Assembly (NCBI RefSeq): GCF_002898515.1
Contig: NZ_PPFX01000020.1
Coordinates: 1-64,000, forward strand
Origin: Geothermobacter hydrogeniphilus
Lineage (GTDB): Bacteria; Desulfobacterota; Desulfuromonadia; Desulfuromonadales; Geothermobacteraceae
Reading direction: 5' to 3'
Length of the DNA stretch: 64,000 bases
The first letter of the stretch is position 1. Each line of letters opens with the position of its first letter. The notes beneath the pieces were generated by a model. That model worked only from the letters and a program-made list of their open reading frames with translations. It searched no databases and was not told the origin of the DNA. Made by a program: the position numbers and the translations under genes. Positions 31,823-40,744 of this stretch are shown here, piece by piece.

Positions 31823-31894
31823 TTCAATGAGGGTTATCAGCGCGGATTCCCGCGGTTGGCGGTGATATTCCGCGGCGGAAGGTACGGGGGCACT

Positions 31895-33259
31895 ATGAAA
31901 AAGCCGAATCTTATTCTGGCAGGTGGAGATTTTCTTCTGGCGGCACTTATCCCGGCATTGGTGGGGATGTTTCTCGCCATGCTGTCCGGAAGAAGCATGC
32001 CGACTTCCTTTTCGCACGGCCTGGGACAGAGCCTGGTTTTCGGGCTGACGGTCGTTTTTTCCACCTACTTTGCCGAACTCTACCGGGGGGACCGTCGGTT
32101 CAGGTGGAAAGAGACCTGTGTCCGGATTCTGATCGCCGGTCTGATGGCGTTTCTGATCCTGCTGCTCTTCTATGCCGTGACTCCCCAGTCGCAGTGGCTG
32201 CCGGGGCAACTGGTCCTGGTGCTGGCCGGTGTCGGCCTGGCCCAGCTTCTGTGGCACTACCGGTACCCGATTCTTCTGCGTTTCCCCTGGATATCCCAGA
32301 ACGTGATGGTTCTCGGAACCGGGGCCCGCGCCCGTGAAGTGGCCGGCCTGATCGACAGTGAGCAGAACCCGTTTGTTTTCAAGGGCTATATTCACCCGGA
32401 AAATGTTGTTGATGAGAGCACTGAAGAAAGTGTCTGCTGCAAGATGGAGAAGCTGAAGGAGCTGATTCGCCGCAACCAGGTGAAAAAGCTGGTTCTTGCC
32501 CTGACCGAAAGACGGGGCGTGCTGCCGGTCGGCGATATTCTCTGGTGTAAATTGCACGGCGTCGAGGTTATCGACTCGGTCACCTTCTATGAGAAGGTGA
32601 CCGGTAAGTTGAAACTTGAGGATATCACCCCGAGCTGGTTCATCTTCTCCGACGGGTTTTGCGTCACCCGCTACGTGTTGTGGCAGAAACGCGTGTTTTC
32701 GATCCTGCTTTCAGGGGTCGGGATCCTGCTGGCACTGCCGATCTTCCCCCTGGTGGCGCTCCTGATCAAGCTCGAATCCCCGGGGCCGGTCTTCTTCTGC
32801 CAGGAGCGGGTCGGATTCGGCGGCAGGGTTTTCCGAACCTACAAGTTCCGCACCATGCGCCAGGATGCCGAACAGGAGACCGGAGCGGTCTGGGCGCAGA
32901 GCAATGACCCGAGAATTACCCGCGTCGGCCGCTTCCTGCGGAAATCCCGTATCGATGAAATTCCCCAGTTGTTCAATGTCTTCAAGGGGGACATGAGCTT
33001 TGTCGGGCCCCGTCCGGAGCGGCCCGAGTTCGTCGCCATGCTCACCCGCAAGATTCCCTACTATGGCAGCCGGCATGCCGTCAAACCGGGCCTGACCGGC
33101 TGGGCCCAGGTCAGGTATCCCTACGGGGCATCGGTCGAAGACGCCCTGGAAAAGCTTCGCTACGATCTTTATTACATCAAGAATTATTCGCCGTTTCTTG
33201 ACATCGTCATCGTTCTGGAGACGGTCAAGGTGGTCCTTTTCGCCCGTGGGAGCCGATAA
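31895..33259 (+). CDS. XrtA-associated undecaprenyl-phosphate sugar transferase
   Basis: This 454-residue polyisoprenyl-phosphate hexose-1-phosphate transferase has four N-terminal membrane helices (about 8-120), a nucleotide-binding-like middle domain (MVLGTGARAREVAGLI), a fifth helix (about 265-285) and the catalytic bacterial sugar-transferase domain with KFRTM, RVGRFLRKSRIDEIPQ and FNVFKGDMSFVGPRPE. It should load the first sugar on undecaprenyl phosphate at the inner membrane to begin polymer synthesis. The ATG at 31895 follows GGGGG; the frame is open to 31856, but only with a TTG start. The next gene starts 2 bp after its stop. Confidence 0.9.
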   Translation: MKKPNLILAGGDFLLAALIPALVGMFLAMLSGRSMPTSFSHGLGQSLVFGLTVVFSTYFAELYRGDRRFRWKETCVRILIAGLMAFLILLLFYAVTPQSQWLPGQLVLVLAGVGLAQLLWHYRYPILLRFPWISQNVMVLGTGARAREVAGLIDSEQNPFVFKGYIHPENVVDESTEESVCCKMEKLKELIRRNQVKKLVLALTERRGVLPVGDILWCKLHGVEVIDSVTFYEKVTGKLKLEDITPSWFIFSDGFCVTRYVLWQKRVFSILLSGVGILLALPIFPLVALLIKLESPGPVFFCQERVGFGGRVFRTYKFRTMRQDAEQETGAVWAQSNDPRITRVGRFLRKSRIDEIPQLFNVFKGDMSFVGPRPERPEFVAMLTRKIPYYGSRHAVKPGLTGWAQVRYPYGASVEDALEKLRYDLYYIKNYSPFLDIVIVLETVKVVLFARGSR

Positions 33260-33261
33260 TC

Positions 33262-34083
33262 ATGAAACGATTCACATTCATATCCCGCATCTTGCTGACG
33301 TTCCTCGTCGTCGCCGCGCCGGCCTTTGCGGGAGACTACCTCATCGGCGACGGGGATGTGCTGTCCATCTCGGTCTGGGGAGTTGAAAACCTCAGCAGTG
33401 ACGTGGTGGTGCGTCCGGACGGGAAAATATCGATTCCGGCCGCGGGTGATGTCGAAGCGACAGGGCTCTCTCCCCGCGAACTGGGAGAAAAACTGGAAAA
33501 GAAGCTTTCGGCACTGGTGAAGAAGCCGCTGGTGACGGTGACCGTCAACAAGGTGACCAACAACCGGATCTATGTTTCCGGAGGAGGGGTGCCGGCCGAG
33601 GTGGTCCAGCTTCCGGGACGGACCTCGCTCTTCAAGTTTCTCTGTCGTTTCGGCGATCTGACCGGCGCGGATCTGAAACGTGCCTGGCTGATGCGTGACG
33701 GAAAACGGGTGCCGGTGGCGATGGACGCTCTGTTTGTCGACGGGGATCTGTCCCAGGATCTGGTCCTGCAGCCCGAAGATATCCTGTTTATCCCTCCCAA
33801 CGAGCGGAACAAGGTTTATGTCGTCGGCGCGGTCAAGGAGCCGAAGTTCATCATTTACCGGCCCGGACTCAAAGTGCTCGACGCCATCCTTGAGGCAGGT
33901 GGATTTTCGGACTATGCCGACCGCAGCAGGGTGGATGTGCTGCGCAGCAATTCGGCCCGACTGGGAGACAAGGCCAATGCCATCGAGGTCAATATCAAAG
34001 ATCTTATCGACAACCGTCGTTTCGATCTGAACCTGGCCCTTAAACCGGGTGACTATGTCACGGTCAAGGAAAGCATGTTCTGA
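33262..34083 (+). CDS. Wza-type polysaccharide export protein (XrtA type)
   Basis: This 273-residue protein has a Sec signal (LLTFLVVAAPAFAGD) cleaved by signal peptidase I; unlike Wza it has no lipobox cysteine. The export domain (about 25-105: YLIGDGDVLSISVWG, VRPDGKISIP, GLSPRELGEKL) is followed by two SLBB-like domains (about 107-180 and 190-265; NKVYVVGAVKEP). It should form the periplasmic/outer-membrane part of the export channel for the polymer made by this locus. Length and lack of a lipobox fit the exosortase-A associated export subfamily. Spacing is 2 bp from the sugar transferase and 3 bp to the chain-length gene. Confidence 0.9.
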   Translation: MKRFTFISRILLTFLVVAAPAFAGDYLIGDGDVLSISVWGVENLSSDVVVRPDGKISIPAAGDVEATGLSPRELGEKLEKKLSALVKKPLVTVTVNKVTNNRIYVSGGGVPAEVVQLPGRTSLFKFLCRFGDLTGADLKRAWLMRDGKRVPVAMDALFVDGDLSQDLVLQPEDILFIPPNERNKVYVVGAVKEPKFIIYRPGLKVLDAILEAGGFSDYADRSRVDVLRSNSARLGDKANAIEVNIKDLIDNRRFDLNLALKPGDYVTVKESMF

Positions 34084-34086
34084 GCT

Positions 34087-35580
34087 ATGAAAGAACTTTT
34101 TCGCTATCTTGAAATGATTTATGAACGCCGGACGCTGTTTGTCCTGACGACGATCCTCGCCACCGTTGTTTTCATCTGCGGCAGTTATCTTCTGCCCCGT
34201 AAGTACGAGGCAGACAGCACTGTTTTTATCGAGAAAAGTGTGATCAACAACCTGGTTAAGGGATTGGCGATCACGCCGGATATGGATGACCGGATCCGGG
34301 TCCTCAAATACGCGCTGCTGAGTCGCGGTCTGATCACCCGGGTCCTGAAAGACCTGGATATGGACACGCTCCATCCGGATGTCGAGGATTTTCAGGAACT
34401 GGTTTCAAATCTGCAGGGGCGGACCAAGATCGAGGTGAAGGGAAAAGACCTGTTTACCGTGTCACTGGTCGACCGGAACCCGAAATTCGCCCAGCAGTAT
34501 GTCAATCGTCTTGTCAGCGCCTATGTCGAGGAGAACCTCTCGGGAAAACGAGAGGAAACCTACGGCGCCAACCGTTTTCTGCAGGATCAGCTGACCCATT
34601 TCAAGAAAAAACTGGATACCGCGGAGGACGCGATTATCGCCTTCCGGAAAAAACAGGGGATCTTTCTCTCCCAGGATGAAGCCGGCAGCCTTGCCGATCT
34701 CAAGGATTATCAGAAACAGATCGAGCAGATCGGCATTCAGCTCAATACTCTCAAGGCCAGGAAAACCAAACTGGGGGGACAGATGCGGAGCCTGGAGCCG
34801 ACCATCGCGGTCTTCAGCGAAAAACAGCGGGATGACCGGATCAGTTTTCTGGAGGCACGGCTGCAGCAGCTGTTGTTGACCTATACCGAAAATTACCCGG
34901 ATGTCGTGCGCTTGAAGGCGGAGATGGAAGATCTGAAAGCCCGGAACGCGAACGGGGTCGCCAGCAAACCGGTCAAGTCGGAAATGATGGTCAGCAACCC
35001 GGTCTACCAGGATGTTCAGCAGAAAATGCTGGCCATTGAGGCTGAAATCGGCGCCTTGACCAGCCATCGAAAAAGCCTGCGGAAGATTATCGCCGACCGC
35101 AAGGCCGCCCTGCAGAATGTCCCGGTGAGCAGGAAAAAACTGGCGGTCTTGACCCAGGAACGGGATTCCTACCGGAAAATCTACCAGGAGCTGCTGCTGC
35201 GGCTCGGCCAGGCCGAGGTTTCGAAGCAGATGGAAATCGGTGACAAGGCCACCACGTTCAGGATTGTCGATCCGGCCTATCTGCCGACCCGACCGATTTT
35301 CCCCAATCGGATCAAGATGATCTTTCTGGCGGTATGCGCCGCAATCGGCGTCGGTGCCGGGCTGGTGATTCTGCTTGAGAGCCTGAAAGGAGCGGTTCGC
35401 TCCGCCGATGAACTGACCCTCGCCGGGCTGTCGATCATCGGCGTGATCCCGGTCATTGTCGACAGTGAGTCGCAGGCGGCCCTGGTCCGCGGCAACAGGA
35501 TGCTGGGCATGGTGGTCGTTCTTTATTCTGCCGGAATCGCGACCGTCCTGGCCTGTGAAATGTTTCTTCCCCGGGGTTGA
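34087..35580 (+). CDS. Wzz-type chain-length determinant (XrtA type)
   Basis: This 497-residue inner-membrane protein has an N-terminal helix (about 18-38), a long periplasmic coiled-coil domain (about 60-400), a GNVR-like segment near 395-415 (YLPTRPIFPNRIK), a second helix (about 418-436) and a third hydrophobic span at the C-terminus. Wzz/PCP proteins set polymer length and connect the synthesis machinery with the export channel. It has no kinase domain of its own; the kinase is the next gene, as in PCP-2b systems. The ATG is weakly preceded by GAGCT, 3 bp after the export gene. Confidence 0.9.
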   Translation: MKELFRYLEMIYERRTLFVLTTILATVVFICGSYLLPRKYEADSTVFIEKSVINNLVKGLAITPDMDDRIRVLKYALLSRGLITRVLKDLDMDTLHPDVEDFQELVSNLQGRTKIEVKGKDLFTVSLVDRNPKFAQQYVNRLVSAYVEENLSGKREETYGANRFLQDQLTHFKKKLDTAEDAIIAFRKKQGIFLSQDEAGSLADLKDYQKQIEQIGIQLNTLKARKTKLGGQMRSLEPTIAVFSEKQRDDRISFLEARLQQLLLTYTENYPDVVRLKAEMEDLKARNANGVASKPVKSEMMVSNPVYQDVQQKMLAIEAEIGALTSHRKSLRKIIADRKAALQNVPVSRKKLAVLTQERDSYRKIYQELLLRLGQAEVSKQMEIGDKATTFRIVDPAYLPTRPIFPNRIKMIFLAVCAAIGVGAGLVILLESLKGAVRSADELTLAGLSIIGVIPVIVDSESQAALVRGNRMLGMVVVLYSAGIATVLACEMFLPRG

Positions 35581-35596
35581 AGAAAGGCACAGATGT

Positions 35597-36406
35597 ATGA
35601 GTCGAATCGACAGGGCCATCGAGATTGCCGCCGACATCCAGGCACGCAGGGTTCCCGAGTCCGCCGGCAGCAGGGTCGCTGCGGAACGGACCGCGGATCG
35701 GGCGGGCTGCTATCCGGCGGTTGCTCCGATTCAGGTTGAATCCGAGTGGCTGGTCGCGCTGCATCAGCCGAACGGGGTCGTTGCCGAAGAATACAAGAAG
35801 TTGATGACCCAGATCCTGCAGACGATGAGCGAGGGAGCGTGCCGGAACAGCCTGCTGATCACCAGTTCCGTGACCGGCGAAGGGAAATCCCTGACCGCGG
35901 CCAACCTGGCGCTTTCCCTGGCGCGGCAACTCGATCACAGCGTGCTGCTGATTGATGCCGACCTGCGGCGGCCTCACCTGCATGAAGTCTTCGCTATCGG
36001 GCAGAGCCCGGGACTGGTGGAATGTCTCGCCGGGGAGGCCGATCTTGCCGAGGCTATGGTCCACACCGGGCTCGGCAAACTGGCCATTCTGCCGGCCGGT
36101 ACCTCCTCCACCAATCCCCAGGAACTTATTTCCTCCCACCAGATGAGAGCATTCGTCGAAGATGTCAAACAGCGCTACCGGGACCGTTACGTGGTGTTCG
36201 ACAGCCCGCCGGTGCTTCCCTTCGCCGACGCGACGATTCTCGGACCGCTGGTGGACGGCGTTCTCTACGTGGTGCGGGAGAAAGTGGCCAATATTGTCGA
36301 GGTTCGGGAGGGACTGGAGCAGCTGCGGGGGAGTTATGTCCTGGGAACGGTCTACAACTGCGCCGCAAGCCTGAAACGTCCTGGGTATGGAAGCTATGGC
36401 TATTGA
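35597..36406 (+). CDS. XrtA-associated bacterial tyrosine kinase (BY-kinase)
   Basis: This 269-residue cytoplasmic kinase has Walker A SVTGEGKSLTAANL, Walker A' LLIDADLRRPHLH and Walker B VVFDSPPVLPFADA, the three motifs of BY-kinases. The C-terminus RPGYGSYGY holds three tyrosines, a short version of the autophosphorylated tail. It should pair with the chain-length protein and control polymer length and amount through cycles of phosphorylation. The ATG at 35597 follows AAAGG; a longer frame to 35456 lies inside the previous gene. No separate tyrosine phosphatase gene follows, but a low-molecular-weight phosphatase domain is found at the end of the locus (57736-59358). Confidence 0.9.
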   Translation: MSRIDRAIEIAADIQARRVPESAGSRVAAERTADRAGCYPAVAPIQVESEWLVALHQPNGVVAEEYKKLMTQILQTMSEGACRNSLLITSSVTGEGKSLTAANLALSLARQLDHSVLLIDADLRRPHLHEVFAIGQSPGLVECLAGEADLAEAMVHTGLGKLAILPAGTSSTNPQELISSHQMRAFVEDVKQRYRDRYVVFDSPPVLPFADATILGPLVDGVLYVVREKVANIVEVREGLEQLRGSYVLGTVYNCAASLKRPGYGSYGY

Positions 36407-36407
36407 A

Positions 36408-37688
36408 ATGAAACCATCCGGTTGTCGATGGGACCTGTTTCTGGGCTGCCTGGTCACGGCTGTCATCGGCCTGTTGCCGGGCAGCGCGGCCGAGGCCCGC
36501 ATGTCGGTGGCCTCCAGCATCACCCTGCGCGAGGAATACACCGACAATGTTTTTCTCGACCCCTTTCGTGAGCAGGATGATCTGATCAGCACCCTTGCCC
36601 CGTCTTTGATCCTGGGGCTGGACAATCGGTTGGTGACCGGGGAGCTGACCTATGGCCTCGAATTCCGGAAATATCTTGATCACGACGGCCTGGACGAGAC
36701 CGACCTGAAGGATATTCAGCGCGGCCAGATGGACCTGACACTGTTGCCGACGGGAGATTTTTCCATCCTCGCCCATGGCATCATTGACCGGGTTGTGATC
36801 GACGACCGTCGTGAAATCTCCGACCGCACCAGCCTGGTGAACAAGACCAACCGTTCCCTGGTCAGGCTTCGGCCCCAGTATCGGCGCAACTTCACGCCGA
36901 CCCTGACGGGGGAGCTGGCCTTCCCTTTCGACAAGACCAGGTATGAATCGTCCGTCGGGGACGATACGCAGGGATATGGTGTCGAGTTGCTGATCGAGAA
37001 GAGCCTGAGCCCGAGGCTGAACAGTGATCTGAAAGGGGCCTGGAGCCGGCAGAAGGCCGACCTGACCGAGGATTACAAACGCCTTGACCTGACGCTCGGC
37101 TGTCGCTGGAGTCCCAACCCGGTTTGGGGGCTGACCGCCCGCGGGGGCGCCATTCAGCTCGATTATGACCATCGTGACGCCGCCGTCTACGGTCTGGGAA
37201 CGCTGGAGTTGACCTTTGGCGAGTCGAAACCATGGCAACTGGTCCTGCTCGGCAGCCAGGACTATCTGCAGACTGCCGATGACGGCCTGAAAAGAAGACG
37301 CAACGCTGAACTGAGGCTGGTGCGGGAGGCCCGGCTGAGCGGCGAGCTGGTTTTTTACCAGCTGCTCGACAATTTCCAGGCGGTCGACCGGGAAGACCGC
37401 TATTACGGCGGCCGGATGCAGGTCGGTTACCATTTCAGCCGAGCCCTGGAAGGCAGTCTCAGGGGACATTACCGGTACCAGAAATATCTGCCCGAAAATG
37501 AACGCGGTCATCGCTATGGCGGCGGCGGGGAACTTGCCTTTTCGGGGAAAATCTATCGCATCGCAGTCGGCTATACCTACACGGAGAACACGTCGTCAAT
37601 TTCAACCAACAGTTACCGTGAAAACCTGGTTTACCTGGAAGGCAGCCTGACGTTCGGAACCCGCACCCCGGCCCGTGGAGAGAAATGA
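36408..37688 (+). CDS. Outer-membrane beta-barrel, XrtA-associated
   Basis: This protein of about 426 residues has a signal sequence (DLFLGCLVTAVIGLLPGSAAEA) and then alternating amphipathic strands through to the C-terminus (LREEYTDNVFLDP, YLDHDGLDETD, LGTLELTFG, YLEGSLTFGTR). It matches the beta-barrel protein found in XrtA loci next to the kinase and AAA ATPase genes and is probably the outer-membrane channel or anchor for the polymer. Start choice is uncertain: ATGs at 36387, 36396 and 36408 are all possible. I chose 36408 because it comes directly after the kinase stop (TGAAATG) and gives the most usual signal peptide. Confidence 0.8.
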   Translation: MKPSGCRWDLFLGCLVTAVIGLLPGSAAEARMSVASSITLREEYTDNVFLDPFREQDDLISTLAPSLILGLDNRLVTGELTYGLEFRKYLDHDGLDETDLKDIQRGQMDLTLLPTGDFSILAHGIIDRVVIDDRREISDRTSLVNKTNRSLVRLRPQYRRNFTPTLTGELAFPFDKTRYESSVGDDTQGYGVELLIEKSLSPRLNSDLKGAWSRQKADLTEDYKRLDLTLGCRWSPNPVWGLTARGGAIQLDYDHRDAAVYGLGTLELTFGESKPWQLVLLGSQDYLQTADDGLKRRRNAELRLVREARLSGELVFYQLLDNFQAVDREDRYYGGRMQVGYHFSRALEGSLRGHYRYQKYLPENERGHRYGGGGELAFSGKIYRIAVGYTYTENTSSISTNSYRENLVYLEGSLTFGTRTPARGEK

Positions 37689-38833
37689 TGTATGAGCAGT
37701 TTTTTCACCTGCAGTGCAAGCCCTTCGAACTGGTGCCCAATCCGGCTTTTTTCTATCTCAGCCGGACCCATCGCAAAGCGCTCAGCTATCTCGAATACGG
37801 CATTCGGGAACGGGCCGGTTTCGTGCTGTTGACGGGTGAAGTCGGTTCCGGCAAGACCACCCTGATTCACAATATTCTCAATCGGCTTGAGGGGGAAATC
37901 GTCACCGCGCGGGTGTTCAACACCCGTGTCGATCCGACCCAGTTGCTGAGCATGATCAACGAGGACTTCGGGCTGTCGGTTGAGAACCGGCAGAAAATCG
38001 ACCTGTTGCGCGATCTCAACGAATTCCTGGTTTCTCAGTACGCTGAACGCCGGCAACCGGTGTTGATCATTGACGAGGCGCAGAATCTTTCTCCCGACAG
38101 TCTCGAAGAAATACGCCTGCTTTCCAACCTGGAGGCGGTCGACCGAAAATTGCTGCAGATCGTTCTGGTCGGCCAGCCTGAACTGAAGATCATCATCCGC
38201 CGCCCCGAACTCAGGCAATTACGCCAGCGGATCAACATCAGCTGTCACCTCGGACCGCTCAACGAAGAGGAAACGGAAGAATATTTTTTTCACCGGCTTG
38301 AGTGCGCCGGAAACGCCGCTGCGGTCACTCTGCCGAGCGGTGCCTTCAGCCGCATTCATCGACGCACCGAAGGGCTGCCGCGGCTGGTGAATATTGTCGG
38401 GGATTATCTGCTGCTGGCCGCCTTTACCGAGGGGGACGCCGACCTCAACATCGAACTGATCGACGAGGTTCTTGCCGACCTGGCGGACGGTGTGACCTTC
38501 GCCGGGCCCTGTGAGAGCGTGATGGGGACGGTTGATGCCGATGACTGTCATTCCCGACTGAACACCCTGGAAAACATGGTTGGAAGGCCGGCGGACGCAG
38601 ACAGTGGACGGGGTTCGATTCAGGAACGATTGCTGAAACACGAAAATATCCTGCGTAAGGTCATCTCCGGGCAACGGGAACAACTGGCCGGGCTGCACAC
38701 CGAGCTGGAAAAAGTCCGTCTGTGCATGGAAGGAATCGAGGACCGGCTTGATCGGGTGCTGAAACTCCAGGACCGGGAACGGGGCGCGCACAAGGACCGT
38801 GCCCGGACGTTGCTGGCCAAATTGAGCGGTTGA
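37685..38833 (+). CDS. XrtA-associated AAA ATPase (ExeA/GspA-like)
   Basis: This 382-residue protein opens with FFHLQCKPFELVPNPAFFY, the start typical of ExeA-like ATPases, followed by Walker A GEVGSGKTTL (about 51-60), Walker B VLIIDEAQNLS and a sensor region GLPRLVNIV. Residues 300-370 form a coiled coil (HENILRKVI, LHTELEKVRL). ExeA/GspA proteins help in assembly of secretion channels, and the XrtA version is thought to do so for polysaccharide export. It overlaps the barrel gene by 4 bp (ATGATG start), so both are co-translated. It is slightly longer than ExeA-type relatives owing to the coiled-coil tail. Confidence 0.9.
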   Translation: MMYEQFFHLQCKPFELVPNPAFFYLSRTHRKALSYLEYGIRERAGFVLLTGEVGSGKTTLIHNILNRLEGEIVTARVFNTRVDPTQLLSMINEDFGLSVENRQKIDLLRDLNEFLVSQYAERRQPVLIIDEAQNLSPDSLEEIRLLSNLEAVDRKLLQIVLVGQPELKIIIRRPELRQLRQRINISCHLGPLNEEETEEYFFHRLECAGNAAAVTLPSGAFSRIHRRTEGLPRLVNIVGDYLLLAAFTEGDADLNIELIDEVLADLADGVTFAGPCESVMGTVDADDCHSRLNTLENMVGRPADADSGRGSIQERLLKHENILRKVISGQREQLAGLHTELEKVRLCMEGIEDRLDRVLKLQDRERGAHKDRARTLLAKLSG

Positions 38834-38857
38834 GCGGCGTCGGCAGGCGGAGGGAGC

Positions 38858-39733
38858 ATGGCGAATTATCTGAGTATTGATGTCGAGGATTACTTCCAGG
38901 TGGCGGCCTTTGAAAAGGTGTCGCCGCCCGGATCCTGGCCGCAGCGGGAATTGCGTGTCCGGGAAAATACCGACAGGATTCTGCAGATGCTCGACCAGGC
39001 GGGGGTCAGGGCCACTTTTTTTGTCCTCGGCTGGATCGCCGAACGTTGCCGGGAACTGGTCGAAACGATTGCCGCCGAAGGGCATGAAGTGGCCAGCCAC
39101 GGTTACTGGCATCAGCGCGTCGGCACCCGGGACCGGACGCTTTTTCGCCAGGATGTGGTCCGCAGCAAACATCTGCTGGAGGATATCACCGGGCGGCCGG
39201 TACTCGGCTACCGCGCGCCGAGCTACTCGATTTCACCGCAGACCGCCTGGGCTTTCGATGAGCTTTACCGGGCGGGGTATGGCTATGATTCCAGTATTTT
39301 TCCGGTGCGGCACGATCTTTACGGGTTTCGTGATTTTCCGCGCTTCGCCAGCCGGTTGACGCGCAGCCGGGAGGGTGTCTGGTCGGTCAGCGGTGACACG
39401 GAGGATGCCGATGACGGCGCGCTGCTGGAAATCCCCATCACCACCCTCCGCTATGCCGAACGCAACATCCCGATCGCCGGAGGTGGATATTTCCGGCTCC
39501 ATCCCTATGCCTTCACCCGCTGGGGGTTGAACCATATCAACCGGGTTGAGCGCAAACCGTTCGTGTTCTACCTCCATCCCTGGGAACTCGACCCGGAACA
39601 GCCCCGGATCGGCGGAGCAGGATGGAAAAGTCATATCAGGCATTACCTGAACCTGGGAAAAACCGAAGGTCGTTTTCGTCGTCTGCTGCGGGATTTCACC
39701 TTTACACCGATGCGCGAAGCCCTGGTTCTCTGA
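38858..39733 (+). CDS. Polysaccharide deacetylase with DUF3473 (XrtA type)
   Basis: This 291-residue protein is a NodB-type deacetylase with the first motif SIDVEDYF (residues 6-13), metal-binding SHGYWHQR, and GYRAPSYS, followed by a C-terminal DUF3473 region (FYLHPWELD). Such enzymes remove N-acetyl groups from amino sugars in the polymer. There is no signal peptide, so it acts in the cytoplasm, probably on lipid-linked sugars. The XrtA-associated subfamily is found almost only in these loci. The ATG follows GGAGGGAGC. The catalytic Asp, the two metal His and the Arg of GYRAPS are all present. Confidence 0.9.
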   Translation: MANYLSIDVEDYFQVAAFEKVSPPGSWPQRELRVRENTDRILQMLDQAGVRATFFVLGWIAERCRELVETIAAEGHEVASHGYWHQRVGTRDRTLFRQDVVRSKHLLEDITGRPVLGYRAPSYSISPQTAWAFDELYRAGYGYDSSIFPVRHDLYGFRDFPRFASRLTRSREGVWSVSGDTEDADDGALLEIPITTLRYAERNIPIAGGGYFRLHPYAFTRWGLNHINRVERKPFVFYLHPWELDPEQPRIGGAGWKSHIRHYLNLGKTEGRFRRLLRDFTFTPMREALVL

Positions 39734-39778
39734 TCACCACCGGGGACCGCGCTCGCGGAAACGGGTCATTGAGGTCGC

Positions 39779-40744
39779 ATGAAGTCATTGAGAATCGTCA
39801 TCCTGGTCAGTGAAGACCGGTCCGACATCTACTTCGCCAACCGGTTGGCCGAACGTTTTCCGGTGGTGGGTATTTTTGTCGAAACCCAGTATGGAAACAC
39901 GTCGCCGTCGTTGGCCGTGAGACTGAAGAAGGGGTTGGGATACGCGGTTTCTCCCGGCAGGTTGGCGGCCAGGTTCGCGGAACGAAAAATTCTCAGGAAT
40001 TATGGTCAGCTCGCCCATGACGCCTGGCTTTCTACCTGCGGCAAGACGGAAACCCTGGAGACGATTCCGGAGAGCTGCCGCATCGTCCGCACCCGGGGTG
40101 TCAGGGATATCAACGATCCCCTCTACGTCCGGCAGATCAAATCCCTGCGGCCCGATCTTATCGCCGTCTGCGGTTGTTCGATCCTCGGACCGGAGATTCT
40201 CGCCATTCCCTGCCTGGGGGTGCTGAATCTGCACGGCGGCCTGTCGCAACACTATCGCGGCGTCTGGACCACGCTCTGGGCGGTCCATAACGAAGAACCG
40301 GAGTATGTCGGGGCGACGGTTCACTATGTCAGTTCCGGCATTGATGACGGCGACATCATTTTTCAGGGTCGGCCGGTGATCTGCCCGGGCGACAACCCGG
40401 AAACCCTGTACGCCAAGGTTGTCAGGCTGGGCGTGCGGATGATGAGCCGCGCCATCGCGGATGTCCGGGACGGGCGAGTCGTCCGTCACCCTCTGGAGCG
40501 CCGGGGAACCCTGTACTTCAATCGTCTGGTCACGCCGGCGGTGCTGAAATCCGCCCTGGACAAGATCGACCGCGGCCTTATCGATCACTATCTCGCCGAA
40601 AAGGCACAGCGTGACGAGCCGGTGATTCAAACCATGTACGGGCATTTTCAGTCCGATCCGAATCCTGGCCGGCCGCTATCGACGGTGTCATCGGTGGAGT
40701 GGGCGGCAGCGCGGAAGGGGACACGGCCATGCGTATCCGGGTAG
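39779..40744 (+). CDS. Formyltetrahydrofolate-dependent formyltransferase
   Basis: This 321-residue protein has the formyltransferase core: GVLNLHGGLSQHYRG with the catalytic Asn and His, and SSGIDDGDII with the Asp. In this family N10-formyltetrahydrofolate is the donor; in sugar pathways the acceptor is an amino group of a nucleotide amino sugar. Since an aminotransferase gene lies 2 kb downstream, the two may make an N-formylated amino sugar for the polymer. The N-terminal 100 residues are more diverged. The ATG has GAGG about five bases before. The 3' end overlaps the next gene by 16 bp. Confidence 0.85.
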   Translation: MKSLRIVILVSEDRSDIYFANRLAERFPVVGIFVETQYGNTSPSLAVRLKKGLGYAVSPGRLAARFAERKILRNYGQLAHDAWLSTCGKTETLETIPESCRIVRTRGVRDINDPLYVRQIKSLRPDLIAVCGCSILGPEILAIPCLGVLNLHGGLSQHYRGVWTTLWAVHNEEPEYVGATVHYVSSGIDDGDIIFQGRPVICPGDNPETLYAKVVRLGVRMMSRAIADVRDGRVVRHPLERRGTLYFNRLVTPAVLKSALDKIDRGLIDHYLAEKAQRDEPVIQTMYGHFQSDPNPGRPLSTVSSVEWAAARKGTRPCVSG